Shown one piece after another: positions 8,592 to 16,952 of a DNA stretch of 37,493 nt; the stretch's first letter is position 1, and each line of letters opens with the position of its first letter. A program made the position numbers and the translations under genes. The stretch comes from Candidatus Omnitrophota bacterium. Lineage in GTDB: Bacteria > Hinthialibacterota > Hinthialibacteria > Hinthialibacterales > Hinthialibacteraceae. The notes beneath the pieces are model-generated. The model was not told where the DNA came from. It searched no databases and saw only the letters and a program-made list of their open reading frames with translations. The DNA lies in NCBI GenBank assembly GCA_016934335.1, contig JAFGTC010000311.1:1-37493 (forward strand), written 5' to 3'.

Positions 8592-9689
8592 GTGGGGCTA
8601 TTTTCCGGCAAGAAAAATAACGGACTTTCGAAAGAATCTGTTCTGGAAGCGCTCAAGAAGGTGGAGGATCCCGATCTACACCGCGATCTCGTTTCGCTGG
8701 GAATGATCAAGGACGTCGCCATCGATGGAGGAAAAGTCTCCTTCACGTTGGAACTGACGACTCCGGCTTGCCCGATGAAAGAAAAAATGAAGCAGGATTG
8801 CACGGAGGCGGTTTCTCAAATCGAGGGCGTAACCGAAGTCGACATCAACATGACCGCCAATACGGCGCAGCGTCCGGGCGGCGTTCCTGCGAAGAATCCC
8901 GTCCCCGGCGTCAATCACATCATCGCCGTCTCCAGCGGCAAAGGCGGCGTCGGAAAATCGACGGTCGCCGCCAACCTGGCTCTGGCGCTGAAAGCGAGCG
9001 GCGCCAAAGTAGGTCTCATGGATGCAGACGCCTACGGGCCGAACATCCCTCAGATGCTGGGCGCAACGCAGCCGCCCGAATCGGACGGGAAGCAGATCTT
9101 TGCGCCTGAAGTCGACGGCATGAAGATGATCTCGGTGGGATTGGTGGCGCCCGGCGACACGCCTGTGGTCTGGCGCGGACCCATGCTGCACAGTTTGATC
9201 CAGCAATTCCTTTTTCAAGTCAACTGGGGCGAACTGGACTACCTGGTCGTCGACATGCCCCCGGGAACCGGAGACGCCCAGCTGAGCCTGACCCAGCTGA
9301 CCACGCTGTCGGGAGCGGTGATGGTCACCACCCCGCAGGCCGTCTCGCAGGCCGACGTCTGCCGCGCCATCCAAATGTTCCGCAAGGTGGAAGTTCCCGT
9401 GTTAGGCGTTGTGGAAAACATGGCCTATTTTCTCTGTCCGGATAATGACAAGAAATATTATATTTTCGGAACGGGCGGCGGCGAGAAACTGTCGAAAGAA
9501 TACAACATTCCCCTACTGGGGCAGATTCCCATCGATCCGCGCATTGCGGAAGGCGGCGACGCCGGCAAGCCCATCCTCCTGTCTGATCCCGACAATCCTG
9601 CATCCGAAGCGTTCCGCCAACTGGCCGGCGCCGTCGCGCAGCAGGTTAGTTTGGCCGCAAAATTGAGTCAGCCGCTGCCGACTTTGTGA
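8592..9689 (+). CDS. mrp: Mrp/ApbC family Fe-S cluster carrier ATPase
   Basis: 365 residues. The start is GTG at 8592 with GGGAGG six bases upstream. Residues 12-90 form a MIP18/DUF59 domain (VEDPDLHRDLVSLGMI, TTPACPMKEKM). Then comes the deviant-Walker ParA-type NTPase: Walker A SSGKGGVGKST at 114-124, DADAYGPNIPQ, and DMPPGTGDAQLS. Mrp proteins hold and transfer Fe-S clusters in the cytosol as dimers. The bridging CxxC usually found near the C-terminus is reduced here to one Cys (Cys282 in FLCPDNDKKYYIFG). Mrp proteins with divergent or no CxxC exist in other phyla, so loss of function should not be assumed. It precedes the pterin genes by 31 bases. Confidence 0.93.
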   Translation: MGLFSGKKNNGLSKESVLEALKKVEDPDLHRDLVSLGMIKDVAIDGGKVSFTLELTTPACPMKEKMKQDCTEAVSQIEGVTEVDINMTANTAQRPGGVPAKNPVPGVNHIIAVSSGKGGVGKSTVAANLALALKASGAKVGLMDADAYGPNIPQMLGATQPPESDGKQIFAPEVDGMKMISVGLVAPGDTPVVWRGPMLHSLIQQFLFQVNWGELDYLVVDMPPGTGDAQLSLTQLTTLSGAVMVTTPQAVSQADVCRAIQMFRKVEVPVLGVVENMAYFLCPDNDKKYYIFGTGGGEKLSKEYNIPLLGQIPIDPRIAEGGDAGKPILLSDPDNPASEAFRQLAGAVAQQVSLAAKLSQPLPTL

Positions 9690-9720
9690 TGCAGCGCGTT
9701 TTATCTGAAGGAGACGTCTC

Positions 9721-10161
9721 ATGCCGGTTGAATTGACGCGCCGCACTCATTTCGCCGCTTCGCACCGACTTCATAGTCCGCACTTGAGCGACGAAGAGAA
9801 CCGCCGCATCTACGGCGCCTGCAACAATCCCTACGGGCACGGACACAATTACTACATGGAAGTAACCGTGGAGGGCGACCCCGATCCTTCAACCGGCATG
9901 ATCATCAACCTGACCGAATTGGACGACATCATCGACAACGAGTTAGTCAAACGGGTCGACCATCATCACTTCAATTACGACGTCCCTTTTACAAAAGACG
10001 TCATTCCCACCGTCGAAAATCTTGTCGTCGCATTTTGGAGCGTGCTGGCGCCGCGATTGACCCGCGTCCGCCTGAAGCGCATCCGGTTGTGGGAATCGGA
10101 GAACAATTCAGCCGCCTACAGCGGACCTCCCCAAACGTCCCAAGCCGCCGATAGAGAGTAA
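9721..10161 (+). CDS. 6-pyruvoyl-tetrahydropterin synthase / QueD family protein
   Basis: 146 residues, with GGAG shortly before the ATG. The zinc ligands are His15 (ASHRL), His40 and His42 in [10 protein letters not shown]. The catalytic Cys34 sits in [14 protein letters not shown], and VDHHHFNYD supplies the second active-site His and Asp. The enzyme acts on 7,8-dihydroneopterin triphosphate, giving either 6-pyruvoyl-tetrahydropterin or, in queuosine synthesis, 6-carboxy-tetrahydropterin. The motif CNNPxGHGHNY is the one found in eukaryotic PTPS and in a subset of bacterial homologues, so QueD activity is not certain. Its partner folE starts 4 bases after its stop and makes the substrate. 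Confidence 0.9.
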   Translation: MPVELTRRTHFAASHRLHSPHLSDEENRRIYGACNNPYGHGHNYYMEVTVEGDPDPSTGMIINLTELDDIIDNELVKRVDHHHFNYDVPFTKDVIPTVENLVVAFWSVLAPRLTRVRLKRIRLWESENNSAAYSGPPQTSQAADRE

Positions 10162-10165
10162 ACCG

Positions 10166-10789
10166 ATGAATCAAACCGAACTCAAAGCCCCCATGTCATT
10201 ACGCGAAGAAGCCGCCTCGAGCGGAATCGATCCCATTCAAACGATCACGCGCGATTTGCTGCTTCAAATCGGCGAGGATCCCGGCCGGCAGGGATTGATC
10301 AAAACGCCGGAGCGCGTGGCGCGCGCCTGGCGGTTCTTAACCCGCGGATACGATCAAGACATCCAGCGCATCATCAACAACGCGGTCTTCGAAGAGTCGT
10401 GCGATGAAATGGTCGTCGTCACCAACATCGATTTCTTCAGCCTCTGCGAGCATCACATGCTTCCCTTTTATGGCAAAGCTCACGTCGGCTACATCCCCCA
10501 GGGGCGGGTGATCGGGCTTTCTAAAATTCCCCGGCTGGTCGAAGTGTTCAGCCGCCGCCTGCAGCTGCAGGAGCGCATGACCCAGCAGATCGCCAAAATT
10601 ATCGAAGACGCCATTCACCCGATGGGCGTAGCGGTCGTCACCGAAGCGCAGCATTTCTGCATGATGATGCGCGGCGTCGAGAAGGTGAACAGCAACACCG
10701 TCGCCAGCGCCATGCGCGGCGTATATCGCAAAAACCGCGGCACTCGCGAAGAGTTCATGGAATTCATCCACCGCGGAACAGCTAAATGA
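10166..10789 (+). CDS. folE: GTP cyclohydrolase I
   Basis: 207 residues. FolE converts GTP to 7,8-dihydroneopterin triphosphate, the entry to folate, biopterin and queuosine routes. Zinc ligands are visible as Cys94 and His97 in [10 protein letters not shown] and Cys165 in [11 protein letters not shown]. The GTP-binding residues lie in [23 protein letters not shown] (positions 117-139) and in the tail [10 protein letters not shown]. It starts 4 bases after the PTPS-like gene and the two must be co-expressed. This pairing gives a two-step path from GTP to a tetrahydropterin. No folB, folK or folP lies nearby, so the product is probably a biopterin-like cofactor or a queuosine precursor rather than folate alone. 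Confidence 0.96.
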   Translation: MNQTELKAPMSLREEAASSGIDPIQTITRDLLLQIGEDPGRQGLIKTPERVARAWRFLTRGYDQDIQRIINNAVFEESCDEMVVVTNIDFFSLCEHHMLPFYGKAHVGYIPQGRVIGLSKIPRLVEVFSRRLQLQERMTQQIAKIIEDAIHPMGVAVVTEAQHFCMMMRGVEKVNSNTVASAMRGVYRKNRGTREEFMEFIHRGTAK

Positions 10790-10790
10790 T

Positions 10791-10813
10791 AGTGGGGAGT
10801 GGGTAGTGGGGAG
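10791..10813. repeat. Short purine-rich degenerate heptamer repeat
   Basis: Between the convergent folE and glycosyltransferase genes, the 23 bases read as overlapping copies of AGTGGGG/AGTGGGT. Such G-rich heptamer arrays occur in intergenic regions of some bacterial genomes. Only about three units are present here and no hairpin terminator accompanies them. Confidence 0.45.
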
Positions 10814-10823
10814 AAAATATGTT

Positions 10824-12203
10824 TTAGTCCGGATTTTTCGCGATGACGATTACGGATAATCCGAAGGGCGTTTTGATGAAGCGCTCCAGGCGGACGAGGG
10901 GGTGAAGAAGGGTGAAGAAATACAGCTGAAATTTGGGAAGAACCTTGCGCCGCAGGATGCGGCTGTTGACGAACCAGCCGGGAACGCCCCACATGTTGAA
11001 GAAGAAAGTCCGCTCGATCTCGAAGCCCGCCGATTCCATCTTTTCCGTCAATTCTTTTCTGGAATAGCGCCGATAGTGCTCCAAACCGATGTCCAGACTG
11101 CCGTAAAGCGCCTTGAGAGAAGGCACGAGCAAAATCAAGCGGCCGCCCGGCGTCAGCAGCGATTTCATGTTGCGCAAAGCCGCGGCGTCGTCCTCGATAT
11201 GCTCGAGAACGTTCAGGCAGACGACCGTATCGAGCCGGTAGGCCTTCAGGTCGTCCGAGGGCGGCTGCGAGGCGTCGAATTTGTGAATGCGAAATCGCTT
11301 GTTCTCGACGAAGCGCTGCCGGATGGTATGCAAGTGATTGCTGGAGCAGTCGGTGGCAACGACCAGCTCCCGGTTCATCAAAAATCGCGTAAAGTTCCCG
11401 GCGCCCGACCCGATTTCGAGTACGCGCCGGCCGATCAACTTCGCGATGCGATCGTAAAAGATGGCGTAATATTTGTTGACCGACGAGAGGCGGAACAGGG
11501 TTTCTTCGCCGATGTCGATGATGGTCAGCCGGCAGCGAATCAGCCAGTAGATCATGGTGAAGACGTCGGTCCAGCGCAGTTTCTTGCCGTCTTCATACGT
11601 GCGCCCGGCGTAGGAAATCGGGACTTCGTAAATGCGCAGCTTCTTGCGCAAAATGCGCCCGCTCACTTCGGCGTCGAAGCCGAAGCCGTTCGCTTCCAGC
11701 GGAATCGATTTCAGGATGTCCGCCGTGAACATCTTGTAGCCGGTGGTCATATCCGAAAAGATGGAATTGAAAAGAATATTACACAGGCAGGTGATGAATT
11801 TACTGCCCAGATAATGCGTGAAATAAAACACCCGGTGAGGGCCCAGAAAGCGAGTGCCATAAACGACGTCCGCTTTTTCGGATTCGAAGAATTCAATCAT
11901 GCGGTCGTATTCTTCGGGGTAATACTCCAGGTCGGCGTCCTGAATGACGACCAAATCGCCGGTCACGTGAGGGATGGCCGCGCGTACGGCCGATCCTTTG
12001 CCCTCGTTGGATTCTTTGTAAAAAACGCGCAGATCCGGCGCACCGCTTTCTTCCATCTCGCGCAGAATCTCGGCGGTTCCGTCGGTTGAACCGTCATCCA
12101 CCACGAGAATCTCTTTTTCGTGCGTCGTCGAGCGGACGCGGCGAAGGATCTCTTCAATCGTATTGATTTCGTTATAGACGGGAATAATTACTGAAAGACG
12201 CAT
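10824..12203 (-). CDS. Fusion of family 2 glycosyltransferase and SAM-dependent methyltransferase
   Basis: 459 residues. Residues 1-230 are a polyprenyl-phosphate-type GT2 (DPM1/GtrB-like): SVIIPVYNE, LVVDDGSTDGT, and QDADLEY, which carries the metal-binding Asp pair at 89/91. They end in a YEVPISYAGRTYEDGKK segment. The usual C-terminal membrane helices of GtrB are absent. Residues about 243-440 are a class I methyltransferase: motif I is VLEIGSGAGNF at 261-271, an acidic residue follows motif II (VATDCS), and VCLNVLEHIEDD is motif IV. The protein could link sugar transfer to lipid phosphate with methylation of a glycan or quinone-like acceptor; the acceptor is unknown. A stand-alone relative of the GT2 half lies at 14653-15336. 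No clear ribosome site precedes the start. Confidence 0.88.
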   Translation of the reverse strand: MRLSVIIPVYNEINTIEEILRRVRSTTHEKEILVVDDGSTDGTAEILREMEESGAPDLRVFYKESNEGKGSAVRAAIPHVTGDLVVIQDADLEYYPEEYDRMIEFFESEKADVVYGTRFLGPHRVFYFTHYLGSKFITCLCNILFNSIFSDMTTGYKMFTADILKSIPLEANGFGFDAEVSGRILRKKLRIYEVPISYAGRTYEDGKKLRWTDVFTMIYWLIRCRLTIIDIGEETLFRLSSVNKYYAIFYDRIAKLIGRRVLEIGSGAGNFTRFLMNRELVVATDCSSNHLHTIRQRFVENKRFRIHKFDASQPPSDDLKAYRLDTVVCLNVLEHIEDDAAALRNMKSLLTPGGRLILLVPSLKALYGSLDIGLEHYRRYSRKELTEKMESAGFEIERTFFFNMWGVPGWFVNSRILRRKVLPKFQLYFFTLLHPLVRLERFIKTPFGLSVIVIAKNPD

Positions 12204-12366
12204 AGTCGTTCAACATGCAAACTGATTCTATTAACGATATCCATTCATATCCCGTAGGATAGATCGAAACGCCGAATTGTTAACCTGTCAGAAAAAACGA
12301 TCCTTGGCGATCTTGTCTGTTGGAACAGCTTTTTTCACCGTGCGCCGCTCTCCAGAGATCCGCCGG

Positions 12367-12735
12367 CTACAAAAAGCGGATCGTCAACGGATAGCGATAA
12401 CTTATGCCGTCATTGGCTTTAATCGACGCATAAATGATGCAGACCGCCCAAAATACGAACAGAATCAGCGCCATGGGAAGACCGATCACGAAGAAGAACA
12501 AAAGGAAGCAGATCAATCCATACAGGGTGACGCTGATCTGGAAATTCAACGATTCTTTTCCATGCTCATCGATAAACGCCGAATCGTGCCGCTTCAAAAG
12601 CCAAAGGATCAGCGGCGCGATAATATGGCCGAACGGAGGGATGACGAAAAAGGCGAAGCTCGCCAGATGGCAGAAAGTCGCCCAGTTGCTCTCTTCGCGC
12701 GTAATCTCCGATGGAATTCCAATCTCATCATTCAT
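12367..12735 (-). CDS. DUF4870 family small membrane protein
   Basis: 122 residues from the ATG at 12735, which has GAGG 8 bases upstream; a GTG three codons earlier is less well placed. The sequence matches the DUF4870 pattern: an N-terminal WATFCHLASFAFF helix, GHIIAPLILWLLKRHDSAFID, then DEHGKESLNFQISVTLYGLI, and two more hydrophobic helices, about four membrane segments in total. The family is widespread in bacteria and distantly related to Tic20; no function is established. Transcribed away from the histidine kinase gene and toward the glycosyltransferase fusion, with about 160 bases between. Confidence 0.85.
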   Translation of the reverse strand: MNDEIGIPSEITREESNWATFCHLASFAFFVIPPFGHIIAPLILWLLKRHDSAFIDEHGKESLNFQISVTLYGLICFLLFFFVIGLPMALILFVFWAVCIIYASIKANDGISYRYPLTIRFL

Positions 12736-12932
12736 ACCATTCACCTCGCCAGTTCGAATCGGCGGCCTTCATTATACATCGAATCACGATTCTGTCGCAT
12801 CGCCCGGATGGGTAAAAGGCGCCTTTTGATTGATTCGATTGAATCTGCGCGTTCAGGGATTCCGAAGTGAATCGGTTTCGGTTTAACTAATATAGAGACG
12901 ACCGTTCCGATTTTATCATTCAGGATAAAAAA

Positions 12933-14537
12933 ATGGCGATAAACTACACTCCCGAAACGGCGCTGCCGGCTCTTCAAGAAAAGAGCGGAGCGGATCAGAG
13001 CGCGCTCTACTATTTCTCCGCCAATTTTTCGCGGCTGCTTCTATGCGCCCATCTGGGGCGGGAGCAATCGCCGGCGCGCTATTGGCGCTCCAGTTGTACG
13101 GACGCCTCCACGATGGATCTGCTTCTCCGATCGAGAGAGCCGTTTTCACTGAGCGGACAGCCCATCACCGGCGCCCAGGAAGAGATCGTCGCCGCGCCCA
13201 TCCTGAACGGGGATCGCGTGATCGGCGCCGTCATCCACTGCTATCACGATCATTCTCCCCAAGATTTGGCGCCGCTTCTTCAGGAGGTAAACGTTTTCCA
13301 GGATGAATTCTATCTGGGATGGATCGATTTTTTGGTGGCCGAACAATCGCGGCCGCTTCCCGCTCTGCTGCACATCGCCGGCGTCATTTCCTCGTCGCTG
13401 GATCTGGATCGCGTTCTGTTAAACGTCGTGGAGCAGGGCACGGTTCTTTTCCGCGCGAAAATGAGTTCGCTGATGCTGGTCAACGTCAAACGCCGGGAGT
13501 TGGAGCTGACGACCGCCTACGGCTGCAGTCTGGAATATTTGGACAAGCCCAATCTTCCTTTGGAAGGATCGATTTTGGGAACCGTAGTCCGGTTGAACCG
13601 GATCATGCAGGTTCCAAACGTGCTCAAGGAGCCGCTCTATTTTCATAAGGACATGGCGGTGCGGGAGGGAGTCTGTTCGCTGCTGGCCGCGCCCATATCG
13701 TTTCAAAACGAAGTGCTGGGCGTACTCAGCATCTATTCCGCTAATCCGCAACGCTGGCAGCGCTCCGAAATGGAGCTGCTGCAGACCTTCGCCGATCACG
13801 CCGCTATCGCCATCACTAACGTCCGCGTTCACGAGCAGAACATGGCCATGGAAGAGCGGCTGCACGAATCGGCCAAACGAGCTACTTTGGGCGAATTGGC
13901 GGCCGGGCTGGCGCATGAAATCCGCAATCCCCTGGCGGTGATCAACATGTTGATTCATTCCTGGAAGTCCACCCCGCCCGACGACGAAGACTTTCAGCGC
14001 GACGTGGACGTCATCGCGCAGAAAATCAGCGATTTGAACAACCTGGTCACCGATCTGCTCAACCTGGCGAAAAGCCGTCCTCTCGAACGGAGGATGCAGG
14101 ACATCGACGCCTTGATCGAGCGCGTGCTGCGCCTGCTGCGCCACCGAATCAGCAAACAGCGGGTCAGCGTCAGCAAGAGAGCGCACACCGACCGAACCTC
14201 GGCGCCCGTCGATCGCGAGCGGCTTGAACAGGCGATTTTGAATTTGCTGCTCAACGCGCTGGACGCGACTCCGGAAGACGGCGTCATTCGCGTCGATCTG
14301 CGCACGCAGGACGATCAGCTGCTGCTGGATATTACAGATTCCGGCCCGGGCATTCCGCCCGATAAGGAATTGGAGATCTTCAAGGCGTTTCGCACAAACA
14401 AACCGCACGGCGCGGGCATGGGGCTGCCCATCGCACAGCGCATCATCAACGAACACCAGGGGAAAATTTATCTTTCGCACAGCAGCGCGGAGGGGGCGAC
14501 ATTTACGATCTCTCTGCCTTATAGTATACCGGAGTGA
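12933..14537 (+). CDS. Soluble GAF-domain sensor histidine kinase (orphan)
   Basis: 534 residues without transmembrane helices, so cytoplasmic. A divergent GAF-like segment occupies about 1-135. A typical GAF domain lies at about 145-297 (SSSLDLDRVLLNVVEQGT, LAAPISFQNEVLGVLSIYS). The HisKA domain carries the phospho-accepting His328 in LAAGLAHEIRNPLAVI. The HATPase_c domain has the N box NLLLNALDAT, the G1 box DSGPGIP, and the G2 box GAGMGLPIAQRI. It should autophosphorylate in response to a small ligand or redox signal bound by GAF and pass phosphate to a response regulator. No regulator gene is next to it. The following gene is a glycosyltransferase with its own promoter-like sequence, so the partner is unknown. 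Confidence 0.92.
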   Translation: MAINYTPETALPALQEKSGADQSALYYFSANFSRLLLCAHLGREQSPARYWRSSCTDASTMDLLLRSREPFSLSGQPITGAQEEIVAAPILNGDRVIGAVIHCYHDHSPQDLAPLLQEVNVFQDEFYLGWIDFLVAEQSRPLPALLHIAGVISSSLDLDRVLLNVVEQGTVLFRAKMSSLMLVNVKRRELELTTAYGCSLEYLDKPNLPLEGSILGTVVRLNRIMQVPNVLKEPLYFHKDMAVREGVCSLLAAPISFQNEVLGVLSIYSANPQRWQRSEMELLQTFADHAAIAITNVRVHEQNMAMEERLHESAKRATLGELAAGLAHEIRNPLAVINMLIHSWKSTPPDDEDFQRDVDVIAQKISDLNNLVTDLLNLAKSRPLERRMQDIDALIERVLRLLRHRISKQRVSVSKRAHTDRTSAPVDRERLEQAILNLLLNALDATPEDGVIRVDLRTQDDQLLLDITDSGPGIPPDKELEIFKAFRTNKPHGAGMGLPIAQRIINEHQGKIYLSHSSAEGATFTISLPYSIPE

Positions 14538-14583
14538 ATTATCGAACTGCTTGTGGGGGGGAGGGGAGCGGAAAGCCTTATCC

Positions 14584-14611
14584 TTGCATGGCGTTCGGGC
14601 TTCTCTATAAT
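14584..14611 (+). promoter_or_regulatory. Putative sigma-70 promoter for the GT2 gene
   Basis: A perfect -10 hexamer TATAAT at 14606-14611 stands 16 bases after TTGCAT (14584-14589), a weak -35. The distance to the ATG at 14653 gives a leader of about 35 bases. This suggests that the GT2 gene is transcribed independently of the kinase upstream. Confidence 0.5.
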
Positions 14612-14652
14612 GACAGCAATCAGAAAAACATGAATCTATTGAGGATTACTGA

Positions 14653-15336
14653 ATGCTTCTATCCGTTATCATGCCGGTCTACAACGAACGGGACACGATC
14701 GAGTTGATTATCGAACACGTCCTATCCGAACCGACGGAGAAGGAACTGATCATCGTCGACGATTGTTCGAACGATGGTACGCGGGAGATTTTACGCCGCC
14801 TTTCTCATCCGAAGATCAAAGTTTTTTTTCACGAAACGAATCAAGGCAAAGGCGCCGCCATCCGCACGGCCTGCTCTCATGTGTCGGGCGATATCGCCAT
14901 TATTCAAGACGCCGATTTGGAATACAATCCTCAAGAATATTCGCACATCATTAAGCCGATTCTCGAAGACAAAGCCGACGTCGTGTTCGGATCGAGATTT
15001 CACGGGGCGGAGCAGAGAGTCCTGTTTTTCTGGCATTTCATCGCCAACAAATTTCTTACGCTGCTCTCCAACATGCTGACGAATCTGAATTTGACCGATA
15101 TGGAAACCTGTTACAAAGCGTTCCGATCCTCGGTGCTCAAACAGATCAACATCCGATCGAAGCGGTTTGGCGTGGAGCCCGAATTGACCGCCAAAGTGGC
15201 GAAGCTCGGCTGCCGCGTGTATGAAGTGCCCATCTCTTATTACGGGCGCGATTACTCGGAAGGGAAAAAAATTACCTGGAAGGACGGCTTCTCCGCCATC
15301 TGGTGCATTATCAAATTCAATCTTTTTCCGAAATAG
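14653..15336 (+). CDS. Family 2 glycosyltransferase (polyprenyl-phosphate sugar transferase-like)
   Basis: 227 residues, a single GT2 domain. Motifs: SVIMPVYNERDTIE, IIVDDCSNDGT, IQDADLEYNPQEY with the metal-binding DAD, and YEVPISYYGRDYSEGKK. The motif order, spacing and wording match the N-terminal half of the GT2-methyltransferase fusion at 10824-12203, so the two are paralogues. No C-terminal membrane anchor. It probably moves a sugar from a nucleotide donor onto a lipid phosphate at the inner membrane. The GT-C membrane protein 90 bases downstream is a plausible user of that lipid-linked sugar. TGAGGA lies 7 bases before the start. Confidence 0.9.
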   Translation: MLLSVIMPVYNERDTIELIIEHVLSEPTEKELIIVDDCSNDGTREILRRLSHPKIKVFFHETNQGKGAAIRTACSHVSGDIAIIQDADLEYNPQEYSHIIKPILEDKADVVFGSRFHGAEQRVLFFWHFIANKFLTLLSNMLTNLNLTDMETCYKAFRSSVLKQINIRSKRFGVEPELTAKVAKLGCRVYEVPISYYGRDYSEGKKITWKDGFSAIWCIIKFNLFPK

Positions 15337-15425
15337 AACGCGGCTTCATTCTCCACAACCTAGATCGCTTTGGAACGATCCCGGAGAGCGCGCCCGCCGA
15401 ATGTTGAAAGACTGGATCGATTTTC

Positions 15426-16643
15426 ATGTCCAGACGATTCCTTTTTCTGCTCATCGCCGCGCTGGCGGCGCGATTGGCGTGGATCGCCTGGATCCCGCTG
15501 GGGGGAGCGAGCCTTTATCCGTTTTTCGATGCGGACGGATACAAGGAGGCCGCCGAGGCGCTTCATAACGGCGAGTTTCTGGACAACGGCGAGCAGATCA
15601 AGAGGATGCCTTTGTATCCCGCCTTGACGGCCTTCTTCGGGCGGGGAATTTCTCAAAATCCGCTCACCGCCGACAACGCCCCGGGGATCGGCGCCGTCCG
15701 AATCTGGCATGCGCTTTTGGACGTCGGGGCGCTGGCCTGCCTTTATCTGTTCGTACGGCGCTGGCAGGGCGAAGGCCCGGCATTGGCCGCCGGAGTTTTG
15801 TACGCCTTTTACCCCTTGGCGCTGTACCGAATCCCCTTGATGAATACGGAAATCATCCAAGGCGCGGCGGTCGCTTTTTGGATTTTAGGCGCCAGTCGAT
15901 TGCTGGACGCCCCCCGCATGCGAGAGGCGCTTCTTCTTTCTTTGCTGTCGTCCGTTCTGGCGTTTATCAGCCCTGCGCTGCAGTTTCTCCCGTTGTTGTT
16001 CGCAGTCTATCTCTTCTTCGCTTATCCGTGGAAAACCTTCTACCGCATCGCAGCGGCGCTGCTGATTCCCTACGCGGCGATCTGCATCGGATGGGGCTTG
16101 CGGAACGATGCGCTGACCGGACAGTTCTTTTTGTTCGATACGCGCGGGGGGAAGGAATTTTGGATGGGGAATTTTCAGGAGGTCGACGGGCGCTGGGAAG
16201 GGCCGAAGCAGGACGTCTGGATCGCGAAATGGCATGAATACACGAAAAAAATCGAAGACGAAGGCGGCGGAGAGCGCGAGGTAAATCAATATCTCTACCG
16301 CCGGGGCGTTCAGGAAATCCTGTTGAATCCGCCGGGCGCTTTGCTTCTCTTCGCCAAAAAATTTCTGCGCTTCTGGTATGTTCCCGCATCCGAGCGCATG
16401 CTCTATCTCACCGTTCCCCTGCAGACCTTTTATCTGGCGCTGGCGGGCGTCGGGATCGCAGCGGCGGGAATTCGAAAGCGGGTCGCCGCTCTTCCCTTGT
16501 TTCTCATCGGCTACTATTGCGGGTTGTACACTCTCTCTTACGCCTGCATCCGGTTCAGCCTCCCCATTATGCCTTGGGTGTGCGCCTTGGCCGGCATAGG
16601 CTTATGCGGGTTATGGAATTGGAGAAAGGAGTCGAGCCAATGA
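15426..16643 (+). CDS. GT-C/GT39-like integral membrane glycosyltransferase
   Basis: 405 residues with about nine hydrophobic helices. The first periplasmic loop contains FFDADGYKEAAEAL and KRMPLYPALTAFF. This acidic-pair loop followed by R-P-LYP is typical of PMT/ArnT-like enzymes that use polyprenyl-phosphate sugars. A further soluble stretch around residues 230-285 (FDTRGGKEFWMGN, DGRWEG) resembles the loop in the same class that takes part in acceptor binding. It should transfer a sugar from the lipid carrier to a protein or glycan on the outer face of the membrane. It follows the GT2 gene and overlaps the next gene by ATGA at 16640-16643, indicating translational coupling. Confidence 0.85.
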   Translation: MSRRFLFLLIAALAARLAWIAWIPLGGASLYPFFDADGYKEAAEALHNGEFLDNGEQIKRMPLYPALTAFFGRGISQNPLTADNAPGIGAVRIWHALLDVGALACLYLFVRRWQGEGPALAAGVLYAFYPLALYRIPLMNTEIIQGAAVAFWILGASRLLDAPRMREALLLSLLSSVLAFISPALQFLPLLFAVYLFFAYPWKTFYRIAAALLIPYAAICIGWGLRNDALTGQFFLFDTRGGKEFWMGNFQEVDGRWEGPKQDVWIAKWHEYTKKIEDEGGGEREVNQYLYRRGVQEILLNPPGALLLFAKKFLRFWYVPASERMLYLTVPLQTFYLALAGVGIAAAGIRKRVAALPLFLIGYYCGLYTLSYACIRFSLPIMPWVCALAGIGLCGLWNWRKESSQ

Positions 16644-16918
16644 GCGAGAAGCACGTTCATATCCTGGTCAGCGGGCGGGTGCAGGGCGTCGGCTTTCGCT
16701 TTTACGTCGAGCGGGTCGCCCAGTCGATGGATCTCGTCGGCGAAGTGCGCAACCTGGGAGACGGGCGAGTGGAGATCCGCGCCGAAGGCGATGAAAAAAT
16801 TCTGCGCTCGTTTTTAAAAAAGGTGCAACAAGGGCCTGCGCTATCGCATGTCGCGTCGGTAAGCGAACAATGGTCTCCCGCCATTGGAGTATACAAGCGG
16901 TTCAGCGTCACGTTTTGA
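16640..16918 (+). CDS. acyP: Acylphosphatase
   Basis: 92 residues, the standard size. The start is the ATG inside the ATGA overlap with the preceding gene, with AAAGGAG upstream. Catalytic Arg20 lies in the signature GRVQGVGFRFYV and Asn38 in VRNLGDGRVEI, so all needed residues are present. The enzyme hydrolyses acyl phosphates such as carbamoyl phosphate and 1,3-bisphosphoglycerate in the cytosol. Its coupling to a membrane glycosyltransferase looks like operon convenience rather than pathway logic. Confidence 0.95.
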   Translation: MSEKHVHILVSGRVQGVGFRFYVERVAQSMDLVGEVRNLGDGRVEIRAEGDEKILRSFLKKVQQGPALSHVASVSEQWSPAIGVYKRFSVTF

Positions 16919-16952
16919 CGCATGAATGATTCATAGATGGAGAAGAAGTCTT

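Noticed and set aside
10902-12089. 395-residue plus-strand open frame
   Set aside because: Antisense to the glycosyltransferase-methyltransferase fusion, which carries all family motifs.
12745-12765. GTTCGAATC-like string resembling a tRNA T-loop
   Set aside because: No acceptor, D or anticodon stems can be formed around it.
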